A stretch of 64,000 bases of DNA, from positions 62,001 through 126,000 of the forward strand of contig NZ_LDWR01000005.1 in the NCBI RefSeq assembly GCF_001039005.1, written 5' to 3'. The translations under genes were made by a program, and so were the position numbers. Source of the DNA: Burkholderia cepacia (GTDB taxonomy: Bacteria > Pseudomonadota > Gammaproteobacteria > Burkholderiales > Burkholderiaceae). Shown one piece after another: positions 1 to 8,389 of this stretch. How positions within the stretch are numbered: position 1 is the first letter of the stretch; each line of letters begins with the position of its first letter. The notes under the pieces were generated by a model. The model worked only from the letters and a program-made list of their open reading frames with translations, made no database searches and was not told the origin of the DNA.

Positions 1-74
1 AGTGCGAGCTGCTGCGCCAGCACGACGTGCGGTTCATGCAGGGGCCCGTGTTCGCGAAGGTCGTGACGGCCTGA
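1..74 (+). CDS. C-terminal end of an unidentified protein, possibly EAL-domain
   Basis: The last 23 codons of a gene that enters from the left edge, read in the frame ending with TGA at 72-74. The tail contains the stretch VRFMQGPVFAKVV. This resembles the end of EAL cyclic-di-GMP phosphodiesterase domains, which typically close with a Q-G-x-x-F-A pattern. That resemblance is the only evidence and rests on very few residues, so another family is possible. The gene points toward the 3' end of the IclR gene. Confidence 0.4.
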   Translation, partial: CELLRQHDVRFMQGPVFAKVVTA

Positions 75-291
75 ACGGAGGGAAGTGGCCGGCGCGCGCG
101 GGAAGCGGTGCGCCGGATGCCTGAATCGGCGAATACTGCTTGTGGAATCCGGCCGGCGCGACGAGATAGTCGACGCCGGCCGGTTCGTTATTGGAGGCGG
201 GGAACAGCCGGTCCGGCCTGAATGCGGCGCTGCCGCCCTCGCTCGTTCCCGCCGACACCGGCGACCGACCGGTTGCCGTGCCCCGCCGGGC

Positions 292-1083
292 TCAGGCCGT
301 CTGCCCGAGCCGCTGCGCGAGCGCCTTCAGCTTCGGCCCGACCTGCGAGCGGAACGCGACTTCGTCCATCGACGACGCGGGGCCGCTGCAGCTCAGGATC
401 AGCCAGCGCCCCTCGCGCGGCTCGCGAAACGGCACGGCCGCCGCGTTCACGTCCATGTGCCACGCGCGGAACGAATAGCAGCAACCACCCGCCGAGAACT
501 CGGCCACCGCCTGCTGCGCGGCGGCGACGAGCGCATCGGCATCGGCCGCGCCGCCCGCCGCGCGGTGCAGTTCCGCATAGAGCGCGCGGCGCACGTCCTC
601 CGGCTGCACGGCCAGGTACGCGCGCCCCATCGAGCTCGTCAGCATCGACAGCCGCGAGCCGGGCGCGAGCCCGAGCGTCAGCGCGGTCTCGCTGCGGATC
701 GTCTCCAGATAGATCATGTCGAGCCCGTCGCGGCAGCCGAGCGACACCGCCGCACCGATCTCGCGCGCGAGCGCCTGCATGTGCGGCCGCGCGAGGTCGA
801 TCGTCCCCGAGCCCGACAGCAGCGCGTAGCCGAGCGACAGCACGCCGGCGTCGAGCGCATACTTTCCGAGCGTCTCGTCGTAGCGCAGGTAGCCGAGCAC
901 GGTCAGCGTATAGGCGAGCCGGTTCACCGTCGCTTTCGGCAGCCCCGTGCGCTCCGCGAAATCGCGATTGCCGAGCATCGCCTCGCCGGGCCGGAATGCG
1001 CGCAGCAGGTCGAGCCCGCGCGCGAGCGCGACGACGAACTTGCGTTCGTCGATCATGGTTTCGTCGATGGTTGAAAGTGTCAT
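292..1083 (-). CDS. IclR-family transcriptional regulator
   Basis: A 263-residue protein with the IclR layout: an N-terminal winged helix-turn-helix at about residues 18-80 (including GLPKATVNRLAYTL) and a C-terminal effector-binding domain containing SLGCRDGLDMIYLE and the late segment AAAVPFREP. The length is typical of the family. It is transcribed divergently from the glutaryl-CoA dehydrogenase gene, with a 118-bp gap holding a perfect palindrome. Regulators in this position usually control the neighbouring catabolic gene and themselves. The inference is control of glutarate, lysine or tryptophan breakdown through gcdH. The effector cannot be read from the sequence. Confidence 0.9.
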   Translation of the reverse strand: MTLSTIDETMIDERKFVVALARGLDLLRAFRPGEAMLGNRDFAERTGLPKATVNRLAYTLTVLGYLRYDETLGKYALDAGVLSLGYALLSGSGTIDLARPHMQALAREIGAAVSLGCRDGLDMIYLETIRSETALTLGLAPGSRLSMLTSSMGRAYLAVQPEDVRRALYAELHRAAGGAADADALVAAAQQAVAEFSAGGCCYSFRAWHMDVNAAAVPFREPREGRWLILSCSGPASSMDEVAFRSQVGPKLKALAQRLGQTA

Positions 1084-1117
1084 CTGATGCTACACTGGGT
1101 TCGATTTGCAAAACATT

Positions 1118-1134
1118 GTTCCGCACAGCGGAAC
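1118..1134. promoter_or_regulatory. palindromic operator candidate for the IclR regulator
   Basis: Perfect inverted repeat GTTCCGC-ACA-GCGGAAC, with 7-bp arms and a 3-nt spacer, between the divergent IclR gene and gcdH. TTCCGC-type palindromes are common IclR-family operators, and the position 35 bp upstream of the regulator start and 67 bp upstream of gcdH fits control of both promoters. Confidence 0.6.
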
Positions 1135-1201
1135 TTCAGTCAAGCGAACTTTAGGTACGAGGCCCGCCCCCAAACCCGCAGGGCCCACAGGAGATGACAC
1201 G

Positions 1202-2389
1202 ATGAGCGCTGCAACTTTTCATTGGGACGATCCGCTGCTGCTCGACCAGCAGCTGACCGAGGAAGAGCGGATGGTGCGCGATGCCGCGCAGGCCTACGCG
1301 CAGGACAAGCTCGCGCCGCGCGTCACCGAAGCGTTCCGCCACGAACGCACCGACGCAGCGATCTTCCGCGAGATGGGCGAAATCGGCCTGCTCGGCCCGA
1401 CGATTCCGGAGCAATACGGCGGCCCCGGCCTCAATTACGTGAGCTACGGGCTGATCGCCCGCGAAGTCGAGCGCGTCGATTCGGGCTATCGGTCGATGAT
1501 GTCCGTGCAGTCGTCGCTCGTGATGGTGCCGATCTACGAATTCGGCTCGGACGCGCAGAAGCAGAAATACCTGCCGAAGCTCGCGACCGGCGAATGGATC
1601 GGCTGCTTCGGGCTGACCGAGCCGAACCACGGCTCCGATCCGGGCAGCATGGTCACGCGCGCGAAGAAGGTGCCCGGCGGCTACGCGTTGTCCGGCACGA
1701 AGATGTGGATCACGAACTCGCCGATCGCCGACGTGTTCGTCGTGTGGGCGAAGCTGGGAGAGAACGGCAAGGACGCGATTCGCGGCTTCATCCTCGAGAA
1801 GGGCTGGAAGGGCCTGTCGGCGCCCGCGATCCACGGCAAGGTCGGGCTGCGCGCGTCGATCACCGGCGAGATCGTCCTCGACGAGGTGTTCGTACCCGAA
1901 GAGAACCTGATGCCGAACGTGAGCGGCCTGCGCGGCCCGTTCACGTGCCTGAACTCGGCCCGCTACGGGATCGCGTGGGGCGCGCTCGGCGCCGCCGAGT
2001 CCTGCTGGCACACCGCGCGCCAGTACGTGCTCGACCGCCAGCAGTTCGGCCGGCCGCTCGCCGCGAACCAGCTGATCCAGAAGAAGCTCGCCGACATGCA
2101 GACCGAAATCACGCTCGGCCTGCAAGGCGTGCTGCGTCTCGGCCGGATGAAGGATGAAGGCACCGCGGCGGTCGAGATCACGTCGATCATGAAGCGCAAT
2201 TCGTGCGGCAAGTCGCTCGACATCGCGCGGCTCGCACGTGACATGCTCGGCGGCAACGGCATCTCGGACGAATTCGGCGTCGCGCGCCACCTCGTGAACC
2301 TCGAAGTGGTCAACACGTACGAAGGCACGCACGACATCCACGCGCTGATCCTCGGCCGCGCGCAGACCGGCATCCAGGCATTCTTCTGA
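1202..2389 (+). CDS. gcdH: glutaryl-CoA dehydrogenase
   Basis: A 395-residue flavoprotein of the acyl-CoA dehydrogenase family. It oxidises and decarboxylates glutaryl-CoA to crotonyl-CoA in lysine, hydroxylysine and tryptophan catabolism. The sequence shows the FAD/acyl-CoA binding segment [16 protein letters not shown] near residue 135 and the C-terminal [20 protein letters not shown], whose Glu (about residue 374) is the catalytic base and which is characteristic of glutaryl-CoA dehydrogenases. The ATG at 1202 is preceded by AGGAG. An in-frame extension to 1106 has no ribosome site and would run into the operator. It is a single-gene unit closed by a strong terminator and is likely controlled by the divergent IclR protein. 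Confidence 0.95.
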   Translation: MSAATFHWDDPLLLDQQLTEEERMVRDAAQAYAQDKLAPRVTEAFRHERTDAAIFREMGEIGLLGPTIPEQYGGPGLNYVSYGLIAREVERVDSGYRSMMSVQSSLVMVPIYEFGSDAQKQKYLPKLATGEWIGCFGLTEPNHGSDPGSMVTRAKKVPGGYALSGTKMWITNSPIADVFVVWAKLGENGKDAIRGFILEKGWKGLSAPAIHGKVGLRASITGEIVLDEVFVPEENLMPNVSGLRGPFTCLNSARYGIAWGALGAAESCWHTARQYVLDRQQFGRPLAANQLIQKKLADMQTEITLGLQGVLRLGRMKDEGTAAVEITSIMKRNSCGKSLDIARLARDMLGGNGISDEFGVARHLVNLEVVNTYEGTHDIHALILGRAQTGIQAFF

Positions 2390-2442
2390 TCGTCCGGATG
2401 CGGCGTGCCCGGCAGCGCTGCCGCGTACGCGCAAAAAGATAC

Positions 2443-2478
2443 GGCCCGCCCGGCATGACTGCCGGGCGGGCCGTTTTT
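2443..2478. terminator. intrinsic terminator after gcdH
   Basis: Perfect 13-bp GC-rich stem (2443-2455 pairing with 2460-2472) with a TGAC loop, followed by a T run. It lies between convergent gcdH and the peroxiredoxin gene, oriented to stop gcdH transcription. Confidence 0.9.
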
Positions 2479-2536
2479 CATCGGATTCGCAGGTCCGGGC
2501 CGCCGGCCCGGACCCGCGCTCACGCGCCGCCGATGC

Positions 2537-3175
2537 TTACTTGTTCGGCTGCGGCGTCAGGCGCAGATACGGACGCACCGCGTTGAAGCCCTTCGGGAAA
2601 CGCTTCTTCAGCTCTTCCGGATCCTGCAGCGACGGCACGATCACGACGTCGTCGCCGTCCTTCCAGTTGCCGGGCGTCGCGACCTTGTAGTTGTCGGTCA
2701 GTTGCAGCGAGTCGATCACGCGTAGTACTTCGTCGAAGTTGCGCCCCGTGCTGGCCGGATAGGTGATGGTGAGGCGCACCTTCTTGTTCGGGTCGATCAC
2801 GAACAGCGAGCGCACCGTCAGCGTCTCGTTCGCGTTCGGGTGGATCATGTCGTACAGCTGCGAAACCTTGCGGTCCGCATCGGCGATGATCGGAAAGCCG
2901 ACGACCGTCGACTGCGTTTCGTTGATGTCGTTGATCCAGCCCTTGTGCGACTCGACGCCGTCGACCGACAGCGCGATCACCTTCACATTGCGTTTCTCGA
3001 ATTCGCCCTTCAGCTTCGAGGTCAGGCCGAGTTCGGTCGTGCACACCGGCGTGTAGTCGGCCGGATGGGAGAACAGGACGCCCCAGCCGTCGCCGAGCCA
3101 CTCGTGAAACTTGATGGGGCCCAGGCTCGATTCCTGCTCGAAATCCGGTGCGATGTCGCCAAGACGCAGACTCAT
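2537..3175 (-). CDS. lsfA: 1-Cys peroxiredoxin (LsfA/Prx6 type)
   Basis: A 212-residue cytoplasmic peroxidase that reduces hydrogen peroxide and organic hydroperoxides. The peroxidatic Cys45 sits in HPADYTPVCTTELG, and the rest follows the Prx6/LsfA pattern (PIIADADRKVSQLYD, RSLFVIDPNKKVRLT, and the C-terminal VRPYLRLTPQPNK). No resolving cysteine in the 2-Cys position is visible, consistent with the 1-Cys class. GAGGAGGG lies directly upstream of the ATG. It is a monocistronic gene converging on gcdH, and peroxide-responsive control is likely from the family but not shown by a site I can identify. Confidence 0.93.
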   Translation of the reverse strand: MSLRLGDIAPDFEQESSLGPIKFHEWLGDGWGVLFSHPADYTPVCTTELGLTSKLKGEFEKRNVKVIALSVDGVESHKGWINDINETQSTVVGFPIIADADRKVSQLYDMIHPNANETLTVRSLFVIDPNKKVRLTITYPASTGRNFDEVLRVIDSLQLTDNYKVATPGNWKDGDDVVIVPSLQDPEELKKRFPKGFNAVRPYLRLTPQPNK

Positions 3176-3494
3176 GATGTTCCCTCCTCGAACGATGCTG
3201 GTTGAAACCGCGCGCCGGGTCGGCGCGGGGCAGTCTGTCAGCTTACGGGAAGCAATGGGCCGTGCGAACGATTATTCCGTTTGATATTCATACTTTTTTG
3301 TCATTTTTACCCGGTGCTGCTGCAGGACAGCCGGCCGCGGAGGAAACTTTTCACCCCGTTTGCCGCTCTGTTCATGATTACAAGTCGTTTACCATGCAGT
3401 CTTGCACCGCCGCCGTGCGTCTTCCCGGCTCGCCAGCAGGCAGTCGTTTCGCTACGATGTGAACCTGCAGCATGACAGCACGATGGGAGTTGCA
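3176..3494. other. 319-bp divergent intergenic region
   Basis: This gap separates the peroxiredoxin gene (minus) from the ElaB/YqjD-like gene (plus). It contains an AT-rich block at about 3270-3310 that stands out from the GC-rich surroundings and probably holds the peroxiredoxin promoter. A GGGAG ribosome site at 3485-3489 serves the plus-strand gene. No ORF with coding character is visible. Confidence 0.5.
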
Positions 3495-3797
3495 ATGTCG
3501 GAAATCAACAAGGAGAAACTGATGTCGGATATCAAAACCGTTCTCGCGGACGCCGAAGACCTGCTCAAGCAAGCCGCCAGCAGCACCGGCGACCGTGCAG
3601 CCGAACTGCGCGAGAAGGCCATGTCGCGCCTGAAGCAGGCCAAGGACAAGGCAGCCGACGTCCAGGTCGTCGTGGTCGAGAAAGGCAAGAAGGCCGCTCG
3701 CGCGACCGACGACTACGTGCACGAGCATCCGTGGACGTCGATCGGCGTCGCCGCCGGCGTCGGCGTGCTGGTCGGTCTGCTGATCAACCGCAAGTAA
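3495..3797 (+). CDS. ElaB/YqjD/DUF883-family membrane-anchored protein
   Basis: A 100-residue protein consisting of a long charged amphipathic helix (LLKQAASSTGDRAAELREKA, then AKDKAADVQ) and a single C-terminal membrane helix with glycines (IGVAAGVGVLVGLL) ending in Arg-Lys. This is the layout of the ElaB/YqjD family, which in E. coli is inner-membrane, ribosome-associated and induced in stationary phase. The ATG at 3495 is chosen because GGGAG sits 5 nt upstream; further upstream codons lack a ribosome site. It is followed by YqjE- and YqjK-like genes, the same set as the E. coli yqjDEK group. Confidence 0.88.
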   Translation: MSEINKEKLMSDIKTVLADAEDLLKQAASSTGDRAAELREKAMSRLKQAKDKAADVQVVVVEKGKKAARATDDYVHEHPWTSIGVAAGVGVLVGLLINRK

Positions 3798-3920
3798 CGC
3801 ACTCTGCGCCGTTCCGTCCCGTGGGCCGCGTCGCGCGGGCCACGGGCGTCGAAGCCGCCCGGCGGTTGCCGCCGGCCGGCTTTGTCCTAGCTGCTCATTG
3901 CACGCGCAAGCATCTCATCC

Positions 3921-4310
3921 ATGACGACAGACACTACTTCGCAGCCGTCCGGCCAAGGACCGCTGCGCCGCCTCGTCGGCTCCGTGATCGGACTTCTGCA
4001 GACGCGCCTCGAACTGGTGGGCATCGAGCTCGCCGAGGAGAAGGAACGCCTGATGGGCGTGCTGTTCCTCGGGCTCGCCGCGATGATGCTCGCGACGATG
4101 GCGCTCATCAGCCTGACCGTGCTCGTCGCGATCGCGTTCTGGGACACCTATCGCTGGCAGTCGCTCGCGGCGATCACCGCGCTGTATGCGGCGGGCGGCA
4201 TCGCGTGCGCGCTGAAGGCGCGCTCAAGCCTGCGCGATGCGCCGACCGTGTTCGAGGCGACGCTCGCCGAACTCGACAAAGACCGCGAACTGTTCCGCGG
4301 CAAGCCGTGA
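3921..4310 (+). CDS. YqjE-like phage-holin-family membrane protein (DUF1469)
   Basis: A 129-residue protein with a short polar N-terminus, an amphipathic segment (LLQTRLELVGIELAEEKERL) and two strongly hydrophobic helices at about residues 45-70 and 80-97. This matches the DUF1469/putative holin superfamily III pattern typified by YqjE. It follows the ElaB/YqjD-like gene after 123 bp and is followed by a YqjK-like gene 43 bp later. The set probably acts together at the inner membrane. The holin label is a family name; nothing here suggests a prophage. Confidence 0.85.
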   Translation: MTTDTTSQPSGQGPLRRLVGSVIGLLQTRLELVGIELAEEKERLMGVLFLGLAAMMLATMALISLTVLVAIAFWDTYRWQSLAAITALYAAGGIACALKARSSLRDAPTVFEATLAELDKDRELFRGKP

Positions 4311-4353
4311 ACGCAATCGCGCTCACCCTTCCCACCTACTTCGCCGACGCGCC

Positions 4354-4797
4354 ATGAGCCAGAACGTTACGGGCAATTCACCCCGCTCCCATTCGTCGCG
4401 ATCGAACTGGAGCGCGTCGCAGCACCGCGCGCTCCGCAAGGAACTGCTGATTCTGCGATCCGAAGTCGAGCGGCTCGAACTCGCGGAGGCTGCCGGCGAA
4501 ATGCGCCAGGCCGTCACGCGCTTCAGCTGGCTCAAGGTGTTCGTCCCCGGCCTGTCCAGCAACAAGTTCGGCCAGTCCGCGAAAAACCTGAACGCGAGCC
4601 TCGGCAACCTCGTCAACCAGTATCCGATGCTGAGTTCGCTCGCGTCGCTCGTGCTGGCGAAACCCGTTCGTTCGCTGCTGCGCGCGAGCGCGGGCCCCGC
4701 GCTGAAGTGGGGCACACTCGGCTTCGCCGCATGGGAGGTCTACCGGATCTGGAAGCAGTCCCGCGACGAGCGCGGGCTCGACGCGCACGACGACTGA
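4354..4797 (+). CDS. DUF3318/YqjK-like protein
   Basis: A 147-residue protein of unknown function, third in the ElaB-YqjE-YqjK-like group. The N-terminal part is helical and charged (RALRKELLILRSEVERLELA). It is followed by a central segment and a C-terminal hydrophobic stretch (LKWGTLGFAAWEVYRIW) that may touch the membrane. The ATG at 4354 is chosen over an upstream in-frame ATG at 4237 because that extension overlaps the YqjE-like gene and has no coding logic. The family assignment rests on synteny and general pattern rather than a catalytic motif. Confidence 0.75.
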   Translation: MSQNVTGNSPRSHSSRSNWSASQHRALRKELLILRSEVERLELAEAAGEMRQAVTRFSWLKVFVPGLSSNKFGQSAKNLNASLGNLVNQYPMLSSLASLVLAKPVRSLLRASAGPALKWGTLGFAAWEVYRIWKQSRDERGLDAHDD

Positions 4798-4810
4798 CAC
4801 GCGGCAACAC

Positions 4811-4845
4811 GCGCGCACGGCCATGCGCCGTTGCGCGCCTTTCTT
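4811..4845 (+). terminator. probable terminator after the yqjK-like gene
   Basis: GCGCGC-ACGG (4811-4820) pairs with CCGT-T-GCGCGC (4828-4838) across a 7-nt loop with one bulged T, followed by CTTTCTT. It sits between the convergent yqjK-like gene and pilE. Confidence 0.5.
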
Positions 4846-4851
4846 GCGAAT

Positions 4852-5298
4852 TCAACGCACACCCCAGCAAGCAGCGCGCTGTTCGTCCGCGCCATCGCTC
4901 CGTACATTGCCCTTCGTTCCGTCCGAGCGCAACGTGAATGCGCCGCAGGCATCATCGTGCATCGGGCCCGTGTCGAGCGGGCTTGCTTCCAGTTCATAGC
5001 TCACCGGCGAGTCGTCGCCGTCCGGCTGCCCGAGCGTCAATCGATAGACGGCCCGCCCATCCGGCGGCGCCTGCGCGAGCGCGTCCGGCAATGCCGCAGG
5101 CGGAGCGCCATCCAGCGTTTCGAGATAGTGGGCCGCCCGGTACAGCGCGGACACCGCCGACGCGCGATGAACGCGCACGACATGCTCGCGATACGACGGG
5201 ATGCCCCAGCCGACCAGCACCGCGACGATCGCGAGCACGATCATCAGCTCGATCAGCGTGAATCCCGCCGATCGGTACACGAACGTGCGGCCGCTCAT
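4852..5298 (-). CDS. pilE: type IV minor pilin, PilE-like
   Basis: A 148-residue prepilin: an 11-residue leader (MSGRTFVYRSA), then the prepilin peptidase site G|FTLIELMIVLAIVAVLVG with the conserved Glu at +5, followed by a globular domain with two late cysteines. It would be processed by PilD and join the type IV pilus or its priming complex. It is the last gene of a five-gene minor-pilin operon, and its ATG overlaps the pilX stop by 4 bp. The size fits a PilE-type minor pilin rather than the major subunit. A longer upstream reading in the same frame is a shadow of pilX. Confidence 0.9.
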   Translation of the reverse strand: MSGRTFVYRSAGFTLIELMIVLAIVAVLVGWGIPSYREHVVRVHRASAVSALYRAAHYLETLDGAPPAALPDALAQAPPDGRAVYRLTLGQPDGDDSPVSYELEASPLDTGPMHDDACGAFTLRSDGTKGNVRSDGADEQRAACWGVR

Positions 5299-5963
5299 CG
5301 AAGCACCGTCGCGACACGACGCCAGCGTAGCGCGACGATGCGCCCGTCGCGTATCGCGACCTGATGCTGCAGCCAGACGGCGCTCGACGCATGCGCGCCG
5401 ACGCCACGTGCGGTGATGAGGTAAGCGCGGCCACCGGCCGGCCCTGCCCCGCGCCATGCCTCGATCAGGCATCGCGGCGGCTGCGCGGCCATCGGCCATC
5501 CAGCGAACGGCGCGAACGCTTCGCTGGCCGCCAGCGCCGGCATGCGCCGCCACGCGTCGGGCTCCGCGTGCGATTCGCGTTCGCTCATGTACGGCGCCGA
5601 GCCGCGCAGCAATCGCGCGGTGCACGCAGCAAGCGCGGCATCGGCCGCATGGAATGCGATCAGCCGATCCGACAACGCACGCGTGCGGCGCGCTTCCGTC
5701 AGCGCGGACTCGAACCACGTGCCTGTCAGCGCCGCGACGGCCGCACCGACCGCGATCACTGCCGGCAATGCAAGCCCTGCGTCGCGACGCCAGTCGCGAC
5801 CGACTGACCGCACGCGTATGCGCGGCTCGCACCGGCGCGTCGTCGGGGTTTCCGTGCAGGCAGCCTGCGGAGGTTCGTCGCCGTTCGCCGCGATGAGCCG
5901 ATGCGTGTTGCCTGCCGCAACGCATCGCGATACCTCCCGCTCGTGATGTCCTGCTCCGCTCAT
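5295..5963 (-). CDS. pilX: type IV pilus assembly protein, PilX-like
   Basis: A 222-residue protein with one N-terminal membrane helix (LALPAVIAVGAAVAALTGTW, about residues 64-83). This is followed by a region resembling the PilX alpha-helix, in which the conserved Glu at +5 is replaced, as is usual in PilX/PilK-type pilins. The ATG at 5963 overlaps the pilW stop by 4 bp, so it is the best operon start. It leaves a long 60-residue Arg-rich leader, and an internal start is possible. Position between pilW and pilE supports the assignment. Confidence 0.78.
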   Translation of the reverse strand: MSGAGHHEREVSRCVAAGNTHRLIAANGDEPPQAACTETPTTRRCEPRIRVRSVGRDWRRDAGLALPAVIAVGAAVAALTGTWFESALTEARRTRALSDRLIAFHAADAALAACTARLLRGSAPYMSERESHAEPDAWRRMPALAASEAFAPFAGWPMAAQPPRCLIEAWRGAGPAGGRAYLITARGVGAHASSAVWLQHQVAIRDGRIVALRWRRVATVLR

Positions 5964-6793
5964 CGCAACACCTCACTTGCGCGCGTTGCGTCGCTCAACG
6001 TGTCGTTGAATGCGATCGCGGAATTCCTCAACGCGACGATGCGATCAAGCGTCAATCGTGCGCGGTTGTCCGGTGCAACGGCGGCGCGACCGTCGCAGTC
6101 GACGTGGCGAACGGGCGCGCGCATCGGTTCACCGCGCGCACGCACGCAGACATGCACGGCCACGACGTCGCGCCAGTCGTCGATACGCAACGCATCGGCA
6201 TCGACGAACGGCATGCCGCCGCGTCGCAGGTAGCGCACGCGCAACTGATCGATTCCTGACACGACGGGCTGTGACGTGCCCGGGCGGCCGCTTCCTTCGC
6301 AATACAGTTCGGGTTCGCCCGTCGACGGGCTGACATGCGCATCGAAGCGGTTCTCGACCGGCGACCGTTCGCCGGACACGCCGACCCCCTGCCCGAGGCA
6401 GTCCGACACCTGGCCGCTCACGGTCGGCCATGTCGATACGGCATCGCCGACATACCGGATCAGCAACCCGTCCGACGAAGCGCGCACGGGCTCGCACCGC
6501 ACCTGCACGCCATCGCCCCGCACGCGCGCCATCGAACAACCGAACACCGGCGGCAACGACGACGCCCCTTCGGCATCGAGCGGCCTGAATCCCGCCATCT
6601 GGATCTGCTGACCGATCAGCATCAGCGCGGTGCCGGCCGCATCGCGCATCCGGAACCCGTCTTCCGCGCGCCGCTGCGCAACGCGTTGCGCGTGGTACAG
6701 CGCACCGGCCGCAGCGAGCACGAGGAGACCGACGGTCATCGCAATCAGCACTTCGAGCAGCGTATGGGCACGCATGCGGCGATCAACCTGCAT
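5960..6793 (-). CDS. pilW: type IV pilus assembly protein PilW
   Basis: A 277-residue minor pilin with a short leader (MQVDRRMRAH) followed by T-LLEVLIAMTVGLLVLAAAG, the prepilin helix with Glu at +5. Then come a long globular domain and the segment QQIQMAGFRPL, typical of PilW. The start at 6793 overlaps the end of pilV by 11 bp; the upstream frame extension into pilV lacks a pilin leader. It probably forms part of the pilus-initiating minor pilin complex with PilV, PilX, FimT and PilE. Confidence 0.87.
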   Translation of the reverse strand: MQVDRRMRAHTLLEVLIAMTVGLLVLAAAGALYHAQRVAQRRAEDGFRMRDAAGTALMLIGQQIQMAGFRPLDAEGASSLPPVFGCSMARVRGDGVQVRCEPVRASSDGLLIRYVGDAVSTWPTVSGQVSDCLGQGVGVSGERSPVENRFDAHVSPSTGEPELYCEGSGRPGTSQPVVSGIDQLRVRYLRRGGMPFVDADALRIDDWRDVVAVHVCVRARGEPMRAPVRHVDCDGRAAVAPDNRARLTLDRIVALRNSAIAFNDTLSDATRASEVLR

Positions 6794-7184
6794 CGGCGGC
6801 AGCCTCCCGAAACGGAATCCGGACGCACGACGGCGGCTGCGCCGACACGCCAGCGGTTTCGCATCGCGGCGACGCGGCCGTATTGCCGCCGCGCCAGCCG
6901 ACCACCGCGTAACGCACACCGTCGGAGCCTTCATCGAGCGTCATCGCGCCGCCGGGCAACGACGCAGCCGCCAGTGCCGTGAGACCGGCGTCGCCCCCCG
7001 CTGCTGCGTGCGATAGCTCAATGCGCGCATCGGCCAGCCACAGCGCGCGCTCGCGCCAGATCGTCGCGCGTTGTGCACGCGCCATCGCGAGCTGGCTGCC
7101 TGCCACCGCCAGCATCACGGTCGCGAGCAGCGCGATGGCCAGCATCGCCTCGATCAGCGACGTGCCGTGCATGGCGTTGCGCAT
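6783..7184 (-). CDS. pilV: type IV pilus minor pilin PilV
   Basis: About 133 residues, beginning MRNAMHGTSLIEAMLAIALL: a short leader, then a glycine-initiated pilin helix with Glu at +5 (G-TSLIE). This is followed by ARAQRATIWRERALWLADA, resembling the PilV helix. ATG 7184 is used. A GTG at 7193 is in frame and would overlap the fimT stop by 4 bp (GTGA), the same coupling seen at other junctions in this operon, so it could be the true start. Function: minor pilin of the pilus-priming complex. Confidence 0.83.
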   Translation of the reverse strand: MRNAMHGTSLIEAMLAIALLATVMLAVAGSQLAMARAQRATIWRERALWLADARIELSHAAAGGDAGLTALAAASLPGGAMTLDEGSDGVRYAVVGWRGGNTAASPRCETAGVSAQPPSCVRIPFREAAADAG

Positions 7185-7189
7185 GGCGA

Positions 7190-7753
7190 TCACGCCGCGT
7201 CGCAACGGCCGGCGGCGACACGCGCCCGGCCGCCAGCCGCGATCCGCACGCAACGCGATACGCGCGCGTCGTCGGCCCCGGACGGGCCGCGCCGCGGATG
7301 CAATTCGAAGCGCCGGATTCCGCCGACCGCCTGACCGACCGGCGGCGCGAAAGCCAGATCGTGCGCTGCGCCCGCGACGGCCACTTCGGCATCGCGCGGA
7401 TAGCGCCGCAGAACGCGCGACTGCCCGTCGAACTGCCCGCTGACGATCCAGTCGCACGACCATTCGGCCGGATCGCACCGCTCACCGGCACGCAGACAGG
7501 CGCCGTCACTCCCGGCCCGGCACAGCGTGACGCGCACGCCGAGACGCGTCGCTTCGGACCGCGCAAACGACAGCGCCCCGAGCAGTGCGCGGGAGCGCGC
7601 ATCCACGCGTTCACGCATGCGCCACTGGTCGAACGCGGGCGCCGCATGGAGCGCGAGCCCGGCCGCCAGCGAGATGGCGACCATCAGTTCAACGAGCGTG
7701 AACCCGCCCGAGCGTCGCACCACGTTTTTCAAGGGGTGACAGTGAAGTCCCAT
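7190..7753 (-). CDS. fimT: FimT/GspH-type pseudopilin
   Basis: A 187-residue pseudopilin with a leader ending RRSG|GFTLVELMVAISLAAGLAL and a GspH/FimT domain (ALLGALSFARSEATRLGVRV and WIVSGQFDG). It contains four or more cysteines that may form disulphides in the periplasm. It is the first gene of the minor-pilin operon fimT-pilV-pilW-pilX-pilE, so the operon promoter should lie just upstream of 7753. No pilY1 follows within this operon; the tip adhesin must be elsewhere if present. Confidence 0.87.
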   Translation of the reverse strand: MGLHCHPLKNVVRRSGGFTLVELMVAISLAAGLALHAAPAFDQWRMRERVDARSRALLGALSFARSEATRLGVRVTLCRAGSDGACLRAGERCDPAEWSCDWIVSGQFDGQSRVLRRYPRDAEVAVAGAAHDLAFAPPVGQAVGGIRRFELHPRRGPSGADDARVSRCVRIAAGGRARVAAGRCDAA

Positions 7754-7906
7754 CGCAGTCGCCTTCCGTCAAGGTGATGCGACGACTGTAGCGACGCGTG
7801 CGGACGCACGCCATTTGCCGAACGGCCGACTGGCGACATGCGATCGCGGCCGACACAATCGACGCGAACTGAACCAACGGAGAAGACGATGAACGGACGC
7901 GGCGCG

Positions 7907-8386
7907 TCAGCGCTTACGCGGTGTCTTGGCGGGAGAAGCGCGACGGAACTCTTCGATCACGTCGGCAAATTCGGAAACGTCCTCGAACCGGCGATATACC
8001 GATGCGAAGCGGACATAGGCGATCGTATCGAGGCCACGCAACTCGTTCATCACGAGTTCGCCGAGCTTCTCGCTACGCACCTCACGCTCGCCTGTCGCGA
8101 GCAGTTGATATTCGATACGGGCGACCGCCGCGTCGATCGCGTCGGCAGCAACCGGCCGCTTGCGCAGCGCGAGTTGCATGCTGGCGACGATCTTGCGACG
8201 GTCGAATTCCGTGCGGCTGCCGTCCTTCTTCACGACGAACGGCAGGGACAGCTCAACCCGCTCGTACGTCGTGAAGCGCTTGTCGCAAGCCGAGCAGCGA
8301 CGGCGCCGGCGAATCGCGGCGCCATCCTCGGACACGCGCGAGTCTACGACCTGCGTGTCGTCATGCCGGCAGAACGGGCAGCGCAT
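7907..8386 (-). CDS. nrdR: NrdR transcriptional repressor
   Basis: A 159-residue regulator of ribonucleotide reductase genes. An N-terminal zinc ribbon uses Cys3, Cys6, Cys31 and Cys34 (MRCPFC and [15 protein letters not shown]), followed by an ATP-cone domain at about residues 49-139 that senses ATP/dATP. The length and motifs are canonical. It follows glyA by 3 bp in the same direction, the standard glyA-nrdR arrangement in beta-proteobacteria, so it is probably cotranscribed. Confidence 0.97.
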   Translation of the reverse strand: MRCPFCRHDDTQVVDSRVSEDGAAIRRRRRCSACDKRFTTYERVELSLPFVVKKDGSRTEFDRRKIVASMQLALRKRPVAADAIDAAVARIEYQLLATGEREVRSEKLGELVMNELRGLDTIAYVRFASVYRRFEDVSEFADVIEEFRRASPAKTPRKR

Positions 8387-8389
8387 CGA

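Noticed and set aside
3921..4310. prophage holin gene
   Set aside because: The match is to the YqjE/DUF1469 family between ElaB/YqjD- and YqjK-like genes; no phage genes are present.
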